64,000 bases of DNA from Nitrosomonas communis (GCF_001007935.1 NZ_CP011451.1:744001-808000), one strand, 5' to 3'; shown: positions 46,312 to 57,196, numbered from the stretch's first letter. Numbers and translations: made by a program. Notes: a model not told the origin generated them from the letters alone.

Positions 46312-46621
46312 TACATGTGCAATACCAGACCGAAGATGAATTCAAGGAGATTCTGCGGCGTATCTGCCGTAAACAAAGCGTTCAGTATGATAGTGAAGTA
46401 ACCGAATATCTGTTAAACAATTACTATCGTAAACAAAATAGACCATTGGTAGGTAGCCATCCACGCGATCTGATGGAGCATATCATCGATCATGCCAAAT
46501 TCCTGAAGCGGACTCCAGAATTTATCCCAAAGACAGTGGACTCGGCTGCAGCCAATTATTTTATCGAGCTATGACTTTATGTTGAGGATAAAGCAGCTGG
46601 TAGAGCACAATCAGCACATAC

Positions 46622-46648
46622 GGCGCAATGCCCGATGGTTATTGCGCC
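46622..46648. repeat. Family B REP-like hairpin (single)
   Basis: GGCGCAATGCCCG / GGTTATTGCGCC stem-loop followed by CTACGCG, matching the first hairpin of the unit at 1412-1438 in inverted orientation. It lies in the 290-bp gap between the ATPase remnant and the convergent M48 protease gene; nothing else is recognised in that gap. Confidence 0.65.
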
Positions 46649-46863
46649 CTACGCGGGTTGGATCGGGTCGGTCGCGCATTTATAGACTCTTTCCATCCCC
46701 ATTGCGCGCCAATCGTCGCGGGATACGTCAAGCTGCTCGTCCATCCCCTCCCCATCACCCCGTGTCCTGGCATAAAATCCGGACTAATCAAACCGGTTAT
46801 ACTTTCTCCCCCAATACCAAGATCAGCAAGCTAGCTGCCTACCCTTACCCGCAACGTCTGGAA

Positions 46864-47664
46864 TTATCCTTTCACACAATGCGGATTTTTGCCTGCAGCT
46901 TTGGCTTGCTGTTGCAATTGCTGTGCTTTGGGTATGCGGGCTTGCAGATCCTTAATACGCGTAGTATGGGAAGGATGTGTCGAGAGAAATTCGACGGGAC
47001 GAGGGCCTTGACTTGCCTGCTCCATTTTTAACCATAATGCAACGCTTTCGGCAGGGTTGAAGCCCGCTTTGGCCATGAGATCCAATCCGATCGTATCGGC
47101 TTCACTTTCATGCAATCGACTAAAAGGCAAGATGATCCCGTACTCCGCGCCGATCCCCAGCAAACTGACTGCAGTCTGACCCATCGCTGTCTGCGGCGCT
47201 GCTATCGCCTGAACCAAGGTGATTCCAGCCTGGGCACCTAATTGTTGGGATAGGCGTTCATTGCTATGTCTGGCCAAAACATGACCGACTTCATGTCCGA
47301 TGACCGTAGCCAATTGATCTTGATTATCAACCAGATTAACCAGACCCGCATATACGCCAATTTTTCCACCGGGTAGAGCAAATGCGTTGAGCGCCGGGTC
47401 CTCAAAAACCACAACCTCCCACTCTCCCCCGACTTCTCGTGCAATGGCACTGGCGACACAATGCACAAACTGATTGTCCTGTACGTTGCGACTGATCGGT
47501 TTTTCATGTTTTAAATTCTCAAATGCCTGCAATCCCATGTTATTCACCTCTGCATCTGGCATAAAAGCCAGTTGCGTTCTACCAGTTGGAGTTGTGGCGC
47601 ATGCAGTCAGAAATAAAACAGATAACAACAGTAAACACATTTTTAAACATAGCTGAATGAGCAT
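46864..47664 (-). CDS. M48 family metalloprotease lipoprotein
   Basis: 266 residues. The lipobox LFLTAC marks an outer-membrane or periplasmic lipoprotein. The zinc site is ATVIGHEVGHVLARHS (HExxH) plus the downstream Glu in HESEADTIGLDLMAKAGFNP. The C-terminal LSTHPSHTTRIKDLQARIP matches BepA/LoiP-like peptidases, which degrade misassembled outer-membrane proteins. I chose ATG 47664 because GGGGAG lies 8 nt upstream and it places the signal peptide at the N-terminus; the frame is open to 47751. Confidence 0.92.
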   Translation of the reverse strand: MLIQLCLKMCLLLLSVLFLTACATTPTGRTQLAFMPDAEVNNMGLQAFENLKHEKPISRNVQDNQFVHCVASAIAREVGGEWEVVVFEDPALNAFALPGGKIGVYAGLVNLVDNQDQLATVIGHEVGHVLARHSNERLSQQLGAQAGITLVQAIAAPQTAMGQTAVSLLGIGAEYGIILPFSRLHESEADTIGLDLMAKAGFNPAESVALWLKMEQASQGPRPVEFLSTHPSHTTRIKDLQARIPKAQQLQQQAKAAGKNPHCVKG

Positions 47665-47942
47665 TTGAAAATCTCCCCAATAAATATTCAGTTTTGAGAT
47701 GAGGCTTATGAAGGAATCATTACGACAGCTCAATGGCAAGGCAGACAGCACGCAGAGACAGGAAAACGAGTTCAGGAAGTTTCGGCACCATTACCTATCA
47801 AAGTGATCGGCAAGAAGCGCGTATCTGTCCAACATAGCTATTTAGAGCGCACAGTTGATTAATTCACACGCTCTGAGGCTATCATGAGCAGTTGAAGCAT
47901 ATCAAGCGTATTATTCACGTTATAATCATGGTTTTTGTCTAG

Positions 47943-50561
<2,619 letters not shown>

Positions 50562-50593
50562 TAAGTTATCAAAAAGCTTATTCGAAGCAGTCG

Positions 50594-50645
50594 CTGACAG
50601 GCAAAAACAGGCAAAAAATCGGAGTTGATACCTGATAAATGAACT
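50594..50645. repeat. Segment resembling 27747-27797
   Basis: CTGACAGGCAAAAACAGGC ... CGGAGTTGATACCTGATAAA parallels the segment upstream of argH. It lies in the 215-bp leuS-lptE gap, which otherwise contains no gene. Confidence 0.35.
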
Positions 50646-50776
50646 ATGTTGCGCCTGTCTTTAACCCTGCAACGATAGTTAGAGCGCGTTGCTGAGAAGA
50701 CGGTGTAACGCTTTGAACAATTGATGACCGAACAGACTCCAACGATGGTTTTATACCAGAAACAAACAGTCGCCAC

Positions 50777-51280
50777 ATGATGAAACCCATCCGTATTTTG
50801 CTTGTTATTCTTACTATTAGTCTTATCCTCGCCGTTACCGCCTGCGGCTTCCGTTTACGTGGACAGATCTCTAATCTCCCGTTTGAGACTATTTATGTCG
50901 CTGCCCCACCCGGCCATACCATCGGGCTGGATATGGAGCGAGCCATTAGTGTCAGCACCACGACCAAAGTGGTCAAAAAACCAGAAAAGGCACAGGCGAT
51001 ACTTCAAATCCTCAGCGCGGTCAATGAGAAGAAAATATTGTCTCTTTCAACCGGTGGACGTGTCAGGGAATTCCAGCTGATCTATCGCGTTTCTGCGCGC
51101 CTGCTCGATGCTCAAGGCGCAGCACTTACACCCGTGGATGATATCATTCTGACACGCGTCCTCCCTTTCCTTGATGCGCAGATACTGGCTAAAGCGGCAG
51201 AAGAGGAAATGCTATACAAAGATATGCAAGTAGACGCCGTGCAACAGCTCATTCGGCGAATGGCTGCAGTCAAGCTTTAA
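50777..51280 (+). CDS. lptE: LPS-assembly lipoprotein LptE
   Basis: 167 residues. Signal peptide with lipobox AVTAC followed directly by GFRLRG, the conserved start of mature LptE. It forms the plug of the LptD outer-membrane translocon that inserts lipopolysaccharide. The rest (RELQLIYRVSARLLDAQGAAL; AEEEMLYKDMQVDAVQQLIRRM) matches the family. It lies between leuS and holA as in many proteobacteria. Confidence 0.94.
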   Translation: MMKPIRILLVILTISLILAVTACGFRLRGQISNLPFETIYVAAPPGHTIGLDMERAISVSTTTKVVKKPEKAQAILQILSAVNEKKILSLSTGGRVREFQLIYRVSARLLDAQGAALTPVDDIILTRVLPFLDAQILAKAAEEEMLYKDMQVDAVQQLIRRMAAVKL

Positions 51281-51330
51281 GGACTTTTTTGAAAATGCCG
51301 ATTTTTACGCCACTTGCATTCGTTTAACTT

Positions 51331-52350
51331 ATGCGCATTAACTCCGATCAATTGTTTCGTCAGCTGCCAAAACAGCTCATGCCACTGTATACCATCACTG
51401 GCGACGAGTTGTTGCTCGCGCTGGAAGCAGCGGATGCGATTCGCCATCAGGCTCGACAACACGGTTACACCGAACGCGATATCTTTACAGCAGATCACCG
51501 CTTCGACTGGTCAAATATACAGCGCTGGCAAAGCCAATCGTCCTTGTTTGGAGAACGGAGCATACTTGATCTACGTATTCCTACCGGCAAACCGGGTAAA
51601 GAAGGCGGTAACGCTATCGAAGCACTTTGTCAGAACCCATCTGCTGATACCATTACGCTCATCATGCTTCCTAAAATCGATAAGCAAACACAAACAAGCA
51701 AATGGTTCAAGGCGCTGGATCATTCCAGTGTGATGGTCACAGTTGATCCGATAGAGCACGCCCGGTTAGCCAACTGGATACAACAACGTCTCGATATCCA
51801 AGGACAGCAAATTGCATCCGATAGCCTGCAATTTCTCGCAAATAAGGTAGAGGGCAATCTTCTGGCTGCTCAGCAGGAGATCAAGAAGCTGGCTTTACTT
51901 TATCCCTCCGGGATGCTTTCTTTTGAGCAAGTCAAGAATGCGGTACTCAATGTCGCGCGCTATGATGTATTTAGTCTGCCCGAGGCCATGCTGACAGCCG
52001 ATACTGTGCGCTATACGCGTATCCTGGAAGGGCTGCAAGGCGAAGGCACTCCTCCTCCCCTGATTCTGAGCACACTTACTGAACCCATACGCACATTGCT
52101 ACTCATTCACCAAGCCCTGGCTGCAGGCAAGCAACTTGCCCAGGCGTTAAAAGACAGCCGTGTCTGGCATCAGCAGCAAAAAATCATGACAGCTGCTGTC
52201 AAACGCTTGCCCCCGCGATTACTGTTACAAGCATTGTTACACGCAGCCAGCATCGATAGAATCATCAAGGGTGTTGCCCAGGGTGATATCTGGGATGAAT
52301 TGCTGCAGTTTGGCTTGCGCCTCACAACGCGCCAGACTTCTATGCATTAA
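51331..52350 (+). CDS. holA: DNA polymerase III subunit delta
   Basis: 339 residues, typical of HolA. The N-terminal AAA+-like region (YTITGDELLLALEAADAIRHQA; DIFTADHRFDWSNI) includes the conserved GDE that contacts the clamp, then LIMLPKIDKQTQTSKWFKAL, a helical middle domain (LANKVEGNLLAAQQEIKKLALL) and a C-terminal collar domain. It opens the sliding clamp within the clamp loader. It is downstream of lptE with a 50-bp gap. Its stop is directly followed by a family A repeat. Confidence 0.95.
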   Translation: MRINSDQLFRQLPKQLMPLYTITGDELLLALEAADAIRHQARQHGYTERDIFTADHRFDWSNIQRWQSQSSLFGERSILDLRIPTGKPGKEGGNAIEALCQNPSADTITLIMLPKIDKQTQTSKWFKALDHSSVMVTVDPIEHARLANWIQQRLDIQGQQIASDSLQFLANKVEGNLLAAQQEIKKLALLYPSGMLSFEQVKNAVLNVARYDVFSLPEAMLTADTVRYTRILEGLQGEGTPPPLILSTLTEPIRTLLLIHQALAAGKQLAQALKDSRVWHQQQKIMTAAVKRLPPRLLLQALLHAASIDRIIKGVAQGDIWDELLQFGLRLTTRQTSMH

Positions 52351-52465
52351 GCCTATTTCTAAATCTAACATGACGCGAAGGCGAGCCGCAGACAGTATCC
52401 ATCAACGGCAAGACAAAGACGACAAAGTCAGGCCGGCAAAGTCAGCTTTAATTTAGACATGGCAT
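52350..52465 (-). repeat. Family A long-variant repeat, copy A10
   Basis: About 116 bp in reverse orientation. The right part carries an extra AAGACGACAAAGTCAGGCC ahead of GGCAAAGTCAG, and the core reads CAGTATCCATCAACGG. Both peculiarities are shared only with copy A11. It begins at the holA stop codon. Confidence 0.85.
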
Positions 52466-52531
52466 AACAATGCAATTAAACGGACGCAATTAAACGGTAG
52501 ATTCGCCTAATCATAAAAATACAGGAAAAAA

Positions 52532-52948
52532 ATGAAAGCACGGATTAAATGGCTGGATGGGATTAGCTTTAGAGGTGAAACAGAAAGTGGACATTCCGTA
52601 TCAATTGATGGCGCACCGGATATAGGTGGGAAAAATCTGGGGCCACGCCCGATGGAATTGATTCTACTGGGACTCGGCGGCTGCTCTTCGATTGACGTCA
52701 TCCTGATTCTGCAGAAAAGCCGTCAGCAAGTGGCCGATTGCGTCGTGGAAATCGATAGCACCCGCGCTTCTGAAGATCCGAAGGTCTTCACCGACATCCA
52801 TCTGCACTTTATCGTCACCGGAAAAAACCTGAATCCTCAACAAGTAGAACGTGCGATCAATCTCTCTGCAGAAAAATATTGTTCAGCCTCCATCATGCTC
52901 AGGAGTACTGTTAATATCACGCATGATTTTGAAATCATTGAAGGCTAG
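52532..52948 (+). CDS. OsmC family protein
   Basis: 138 residues. OsmC/Ohr-fold proteins are thiol-dependent peroxidases using two Cys residues. Both are visible here: LGGCSSIDVILIL in the central helix and AEKYCSASIML near the C-terminus. This short form (RPMELILLGLGGCSSIDV) belongs to the YhfA-like subgroup. GAAAAAA is the only purine-rich stretch before the ATG. It is bracketed by sister family A repeats in inverted orientation, and a G-rich microsatellite begins at the base after its stop. Confidence 0.93.
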   Translation: MKARIKWLDGISFRGETESGHSVSIDGAPDIGGKNLGPRPMELILLGLGGCSSIDVILILQKSRQQVADCVVEIDSTRASEDPKVFTDIHLHFIVTGKNLNPQQVERAINLSAEKYCSASIMLRSTVNITHDFEIIEG

Positions 52949-53043
52949 GGTTGCAGATTGCAGGTTGCAGGTTGCAGGTTGCGGGTTGCGGGTTGCGGGT
53001 TGCGGGTTGCGGGTTGCGGGTTGCGGGTTGCGGGTTGCGGGTT
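52949..53043 (+). repeat. 7-bp tandem repeat, G-rich microsatellite
   Basis: Thirteen full copies of a 7-bp unit and a partial one: four of the type GGTTGCA (one is GATTGCA), then nine of GGTTGCG. Read as GGGTTGC the array has nine or more runs of three G separated by four bases, a strong G-quadruplex-forming pattern on the strand that is co-directional with osmC. The short frames through it are artefacts of the period. Confidence 0.95.
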
Positions 53044-53070
53044 AGCATAAAATGAGAAAGTAGGCCTATT

Positions 53071-53187
53071 ATTTCATTTCTAAATCCAAATTGATTTTGT
53101 CGGCCTGACTTTGTCGTCTTTGTCTTGCCGTATGATGGAGATTGTCTGCGGCTCACCTTCGCGTCATGTTTTATTTGGAAGAGGAAT
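53071..53187 (+). repeat. Family A long-variant repeat, copy A11
   Basis: 117 bp: arm ATTTCATTTCTAAATCCAAA, core with the extra GGCCTGACTTTGTCGTCTT, the CCGTATGATGGAGATTGTCT segment and the end arm TTATTTGGAAGAGGAAT. It is the inverted sister of A10 on the other side of osmC. Confidence 0.85.
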
Positions 53188-53265
53188 TAGCAGTCAGCCT
53201 GAATTATCCTGAAAAACTACGGTTACGATAATTCATGGCGCCGTATAAAAAACCGAAAATCAAAC

Positions 53266-53702
53266 CTACCGTGAGGAAGTGATATGGCTAAAATAATCGC
53301 CATCTGTCCCGTCTGACAATCCAGGCGGCAAAGGCCCAGCCCCTTGGAAGAAAAAATCTCCACTGTTTCCAAAGTTATCTGACCAAATGCCATTCAGTGA
53401 CTCTGTATTGAGCGACACAAAAAAATTGGCCATGAAACCCGTTAGGAAAATGAGAGGTAAATCCTAAATGATATCGATTGGTTGAACGGTTCAAATTAGC
53501 TGCGCCATGTGATGAAGTTTGAAAAGTGGCGATCCCTTGGGTTCCTGTCAGTTCAAAAACAAACCCTTTATCTTAAATATCGAAACACAAAATATCGACA
53601 AACGGATTCAGTCTCCAGCAAAACACCCCCAGGCTTTGGGCGTAGTGAGTAATAGGTAATAGTAATCCAATGAAATTAGCTAAGACGATTAACCTTTTCA
53701 TC
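53266..53702 (-). pseudogene. Decayed gene for a secreted protein of unknown function
   Basis: The minus strand from ATG 53702 encodes a signal peptide-like MKRLIVLANFIGLLLPITHY then AQSLGVFCWRLNPFVDILCF, an in-frame TAA, and continues DKGFVFELTGTQGIATF ... GFTSHFPNGF. After a one-base frame change it continues GFMANFFVSLNTESLNGIWS then DNFGNSGDFFFQGAGP, ending at 53266. One stop and one frameshift break an otherwise coherent ~145-residue secreted protein. The family is not recognised; the Cys-containing N-terminus and Gly/Asn/Phe-rich C-terminal part suggest a small beta-rich exported protein. Confidence 0.65.
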
Positions 53703-54008
53703 TTTACCCCTGCCGGCTAGCTGCCGCTTAAACTCATTCATAAAGGATGCGAGATAAATAACTTATTCTTCTCAGAAAGGTTTTCCCGCTGTCATCCACC
53801 CCAGCTTGACTTCTCTATCTCATGCCTACCACTCATATGGATAAAACGTATTTGAAGTTGATACACGTTGGCAGGCCCAGCCTACTGAAACACCTATCGC
53901 TGTAGTTGCCTGCTCTATTGAGCATCAAACTCCAAAGGTAGTACTACAACCAGCGCCTAGGCGCCATGACAACATCTCCCTTTATAAACCAATTGCATTA
54001 TTTCACTG
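53703..54008. other. Noncoding gap, nothing recognised
   Basis: Upstream region of the decayed secreted-protein gene. No credible open frame, RNA or repeat seen. Confidence 0.4.
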
Positions 54009-54110
54009 ATTCCATTTCAAATCAAACCTCGCGCGAAGCCGAGTCGCAGACAGTGTAAATACTATAACAAGGAAAAGCTGACAAAATCAGGTTTAATTTA
54101 ACAATAGAAT
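54009..54110 (-). repeat. Family A palindromic repeat, copy A12 (diverged)
   Basis: About 102 bp in reverse orientation: ATTCCATTTCAAATCAAAC, GCGCGAAGCCGAGTCGCAGA, a shortened AAGCTGACAAAATCAG and a poor right arm TTTAATTTAACAATAGAAT. It is the most eroded of the full-length copies. Confidence 0.7.
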
Positions 54111-54189
54111 TAAGAAATAGAATGGAACAATGCGAAATATTTACTTGGCATTATTCGCTATATATTTAATTTACAACGATTTAATCCAA

Positions 54190-54221
54190 ATACAAATGTC
54201 TCTATTCAGAGACATTTGTAT
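54190..54221. promoter_or_regulatory. Perfect 14-bp palindrome upstream of a response regulator gene
   Basis: ATACAAATGTCTCT-ATTC-AGAGACATTTGTAT is a perfect stem with a 4-nt loop inside an AT-rich 470-bp noncoding stretch. It lies about 370 bp before the LuxR-type gene. It has no G/C-rich base or T-run typical of terminators, so it could be a protein-binding site or an RNA hairpin. Confidence 0.45.
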
Positions 54222-54588
54222 TGCCTCATGCAAACAGAAACAGTATGATGTATGCAAATGCTATACCAATTTAAGTAAATAACTACATTCTAGAATTGAT
54301 TGTGATAACGCAAAATATCTAGATACAAATGAAATTATTGAAAAAATATAGCTTGGTTTAAGCAAGATAGCTCAAACCACTCGAAAACCAGGGATGAAGT
54401 TGATTTATCTACTCATGAATCGAGAATAAAAAACATAACAAAACGTAAAATAAAGGAATTTTATATCATGTAATTAGCATGTGATGACAGCATACTAGAT
54501 TTAATTGGAGATTCACTGAAATGGCAGTGTTGATTTTAGACTGCCTTCGATAACACGACCCTAATCAAGTCAGACAGGAGTAATTATC
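54222..54588. other. AT-rich leader of the response regulator gene
   Basis: No gene is seen. It contains a GACAGGAG ribosome-binding site (54571-54579) directly before the TTG start of the next gene. Confidence 0.45.
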
Positions 54589-55281
54589 TTGATTTTATTT
54601 GCCAGCTCAACTGAAGACAAATTTTCTCATTGGAAGCAAGGATTATCAGATATATCTTCTTTATATTGTCTGTCAAATCTGGATATCCTCAGAAATGAGC
54701 TGATAAGAAGAACCCCTCCCATCCTTTTGCTTGATTATGACTTACTGGATATCAATAGCTTCCAGATAATTGAAAACCTGCTGATGCTAAGCCCCAGAAC
54801 TCGCATTATATTGTTTAGCTCCGGGATTTCTGATGAAAATGAATGGAAGTTATTAAAAGCAGGAATTAGAGGCTTTTGCCTGAATACGTTCTCATCCGAT
54901 CAAATCAGGCGCGCAGTTGAAGCCGTCTGGCGAGGTGAATTATGGATTCGGCGCCAACTGGCCCAGCGTATGCAGAGTGAGCTGGTCATGGCAATGCAGG
55001 AAAAAAAACACATTGAGCGTGCGGTAAATAGTCTGCTGGAAAATTTAACAAAACGTGAATATGAAATCGCCATCCTGGTAGGTCGCGGCGAAAGCAATAA
55101 GCAGATTGCCAAACGATTGGATATTACCGAACGAACCGTCAAGGCGCACTTGACCGAAATATTCCGTAAATTGGCCATTTCAGACCGAATCAAGCTGGCC
55201 TTACTCGTTAAAGATACCGCTACGGCAACGAATCAGGTATTTGACAATAATGACAGTGATTATCCAACCATCTCCGCCTGA
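54589..55281 (+). CDS. LuxR-family (NarL/FixJ-type) response regulator
   Basis: 230 residues from TTG, with CAGGAG 8 nt upstream. The receiver domain (residues 1-~120) has the phosphoacceptor region ILLLDYDLLDINSF, but the acidic pair near the N-terminus is replaced (LFASSTEDKF), so metal binding and classical phosphorylation may be altered. The C-terminal LuxR helix-turn-helix (LTKREYEIAILVGRGESNKQ then IAKRLDITERTVKAHLTEIF) is complete. No sensor kinase is adjacent, making it an orphan regulator. Confidence 0.9.
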   Translation: MILFASSTEDKFSHWKQGLSDISSLYCLSNLDILRNELIRRTPPILLLDYDLLDINSFQIIENLLMLSPRTRIILFSSGISDENEWKLLKAGIRGFCLNTFSSDQIRRAVEAVWRGELWIRRQLAQRMQSELVMAMQEKKHIERAVNSLLENLTKREYEIAILVGRGESNKQIAKRLDITERTVKAHLTEIFRKLAISDRIKLALLVKDTATATNQVFDNNDSDYPTISA

Positions 55282-55374
55282 TACTGTATTTGCTTGCTTA
55301 TTCAAAAGCCTATGATCATTATTGTCCAGTTAAGCGGAACCAAGCAGTTGATCGGATCGGGGTAACGGATTGTG

Positions 55375-55880
55375 TCTGTTACCTCTCCTCCACCACCAGA
55401 CATGCGGTTTTAGCTTTACTGATACTCCGTATTTCGCATCCGGCGGTTGAACCCAGTGACTTAAGCTATCACAAAATCCGATGGAACCGCTTTCCATCAA
55501 ACTTTCATTCAGTGCCTTCTATTTCTCCTTCGCCTGCGTTTCAGCTTGCATCCTACGGTCACGCTTCCGATTGGAATCCACCAACCTCACGTGACCGCTG
55601 GGCAAGTGGTTGCCGCAGTTGCAACGCTCACCCACGTCAGAATACTCCCCGCCAATCGACAAAGATGTTTAAAATGGCCTTCTTTTGGTTCTTCAGCTCT
55701 TCGCTCCAACTTGCTTCCAAGGCTTCTTCGCTAATACGGCTTCTGCTGACTTCTACCCTGAATCTCGTTCGGGAGATCTCCCCGGGTAAGGTGCTAAAAC
55801 CTTCTGCCCGTGCCGCCAATCTCTACCTCGTGCGTCTTTCGGTAACGGTTGAATTTCGTGTTCCCTGTCATTCTTAACTG
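55375..55880 (-). mobile_element. Probable group II intron relic (RNA part, no maturase ORF)
   Basis: On the minus strand the sequence contains AGAAGTCAGCAGAAGCCGTA, a string typical of the region ahead of group II intron maturase genes. At the end is a domain V-like pairing, GCCGGATGCG ... CGCATGTCTGGTGG, followed by GGAGGAGAGGTAACAGACA. No reverse-transcriptase frame is present, so the ORF has been deleted. The long open frame on the plus strand (55290-55877) is an artefact of this RNA sequence. The call rests on remembered consensus motifs only. Confidence 0.4.
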
Positions 55881-55898
55881 GTCAGGCTATATGAAAAA

Positions 55899-56996
55899 TT
55901 ATATCCAGCGCTTCTTCTTAAAGTAGACAAGCATGACTGCCGCCAGCCCAATCATAATCATCCATATCAGTAGGTAGCCATATTCCCATTCAAGCTCTGG
56001 CATATATTTAAAATTCATACCATAAACACCGGCGAGAAACGTTAATGGCATAAAAATGGTAGCAATGATCGTCAGCACTTTCATGATCTCGTTCGTTCGG
56101 TAGCTCACATTCGAGATATACAAATCGAGCAAGCTCGTAAGCATATCCCGGTAAATCTCGACGCTATCAATGGCTTGCACGACATGATCATAGACATCAA
56201 GCAAATAGGGAACTGTTACTTCATGAATCAATGGCGACTCGCGCCGTGCCAGAGATGAAATCACTTCGCGCAACGGCCACACCACTTTATGTAAAAACAG
56301 AAGTTCCCGCTTCAACTGGTAAAGCTGCTCTATAACAATTTTATCAGGCCGGATCATTAACGTCTCTTCCAGCAGATCAATCTTATCGCCAAGTTTTTCG
56401 AGAACGATGAAATAGTTATCCACCAATGTGTCCAGTAGCGAGTAAGCAAGATAGTCGGTATCCATCTTCCTTAATTTCCCTTTGCCATGACGCAGATGGT
56501 CACGAATTAATTGGAAATCATCTCTTTTACTCTCCTCCTGAAAAGATAGCAGGAATTTCTGTCCAAGAATAATGCTGATCTGCTCCGGATGGATTTTGTT
56601 CTCCTGCTCGTCAAAGGTAAGCATCTTGGCAACGATAAAGAGGTAATCACCAAAATCATCACATTTTGGGCGCTGCACGATGTTCATCAAATCTTCAGTC
56701 ACAAGCCGGTGGATGCCAAAATCTTCACTCAATTTCTCAAGTATAACGGGATCATGCACGCCATCGACATCGATCCATGTGATGGTGGGCTTAAGTTTAT
56801 AAGGTAAGCACTTATCTACTTGTTTAAGTGTATGCTCCTCAAAATTCTGTGCATCATAATCAGTGAGCGTGATATGGATACTGTTGTTCTCCCGTTCCCC
56901 TGTGTATAGCAAGGTTTCAGCGGGTAAACCCACCTTTTTTGCTCTGCGTCTAGTTGCCTTTGATTTATGCATGAGAATATTTTTCAGAGGAATCAA
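55899..56996 (-). CDS. corA: CorA-type magnesium/cobalt transporter
   Basis: 365 residues. The large cytoplasmic N-terminal funnel domain ends in the long stalk helix, then two transmembrane helices at the C-terminus with the invariant YGMNFKYMPEL loop (GMN motif and periplasmic MPEL) and a basic KKKRWI tail. It forms a pentameric Mg2+ (and Co2+) channel in the inner membrane. LEEYGYLLIWMIMIG-type TM2 is clear. It is a single gene without a visible Mg2+ leader element. Confidence 0.95.
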   Translation of the reverse strand: MIPLKNILMHKSKATRRRAKKVGLPAETLLYTGERENNSIHITLTDYDAQNFEEHTLKQVDKCLPYKLKPTITWIDVDGVHDPVILEKLSEDFGIHRLVTEDLMNIVQRPKCDDFGDYLFIVAKMLTFDEQENKIHPEQISIILGQKFLLSFQEESKRDDFQLIRDHLRHGKGKLRKMDTDYLAYSLLDTLVDNYFIVLEKLGDKIDLLEETLMIRPDKIVIEQLYQLKRELLFLHKVVWPLREVISSLARRESPLIHEVTVPYLLDVYDHVVQAIDSVEIYRDMLTSLLDLYISNVSYRTNEIMKVLTIIATIFMPLTFLAGVYGMNFKYMPELEWEYGYLLIWMIMIGLAAVMLVYFKKKRWI

Positions 56997-57196
56997 TCAC
57001 CAATTGATGATTGCATCTTATAAGGAGCGATACTGGCCTTACTGCGAATAAGCTTCGCTATCCACCAATACTCATCTTAGCATGAAGAACAAACAGTACT
57101 CTCACCCTGATGACAGGTGAAAAAATTAGGAGTGTGCGATAAGGGGCGAATAACTTCTTACTTATCCACCCACTTCTAATAAAGACGCCTCTAAAA

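Larger units (their letters stand above)
44812..46574 (+). pseudogene. AAA+ ATPase gene interrupted by IS630 copy 2
   Basis: The 5' part (44812-45424) encodes a Walker A SIFLYGPPGTGKTSIAEALG, a Walker B-like GVFILDDFGRQ, a sensor-1-like ITVFSTNLNP and the start of the Arg-finger region FLRRIRHKI. The 3' part (46314-46574) continues HVQYQTEDEFKEILRRIC ... VGSHPRDLMEHIIDHA. Removing the IS with one TA copy joins AAA-ATA-CAT in frame to give a complete protein of about 291 residues. The ATPase is translationally coupled to the MshEN-like gene and probably worked with it; the pathway is unknown. As it stands, the product is truncated within the lid domain. Confidence 0.85.

Noticed and set aside
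46579..47031. 150-codon plus-strand frame
   Set aside because: It overlaps the M48 protease on the other strand and a REP-like hairpin; shadow of the real gene.
52949..53043. Possible CRISPR array
   Set aside because: The period is 7 bp with no spacers; it is a simple tandem repeat.
52851..53156. Open frames through the microsatellite (VAGCGLR or NPQPATR repeats)
   Set aside because: A 7-bp period is open in all frames and produces artificial heptapeptide repeats; no start signals.
55290..55877. 195-codon plus-strand open frame
   Set aside because: No ribosome-binding site, low-complexity Ser/Pro/Arg-rich translation, and antisense to what looks like group II intron RNA sequence.
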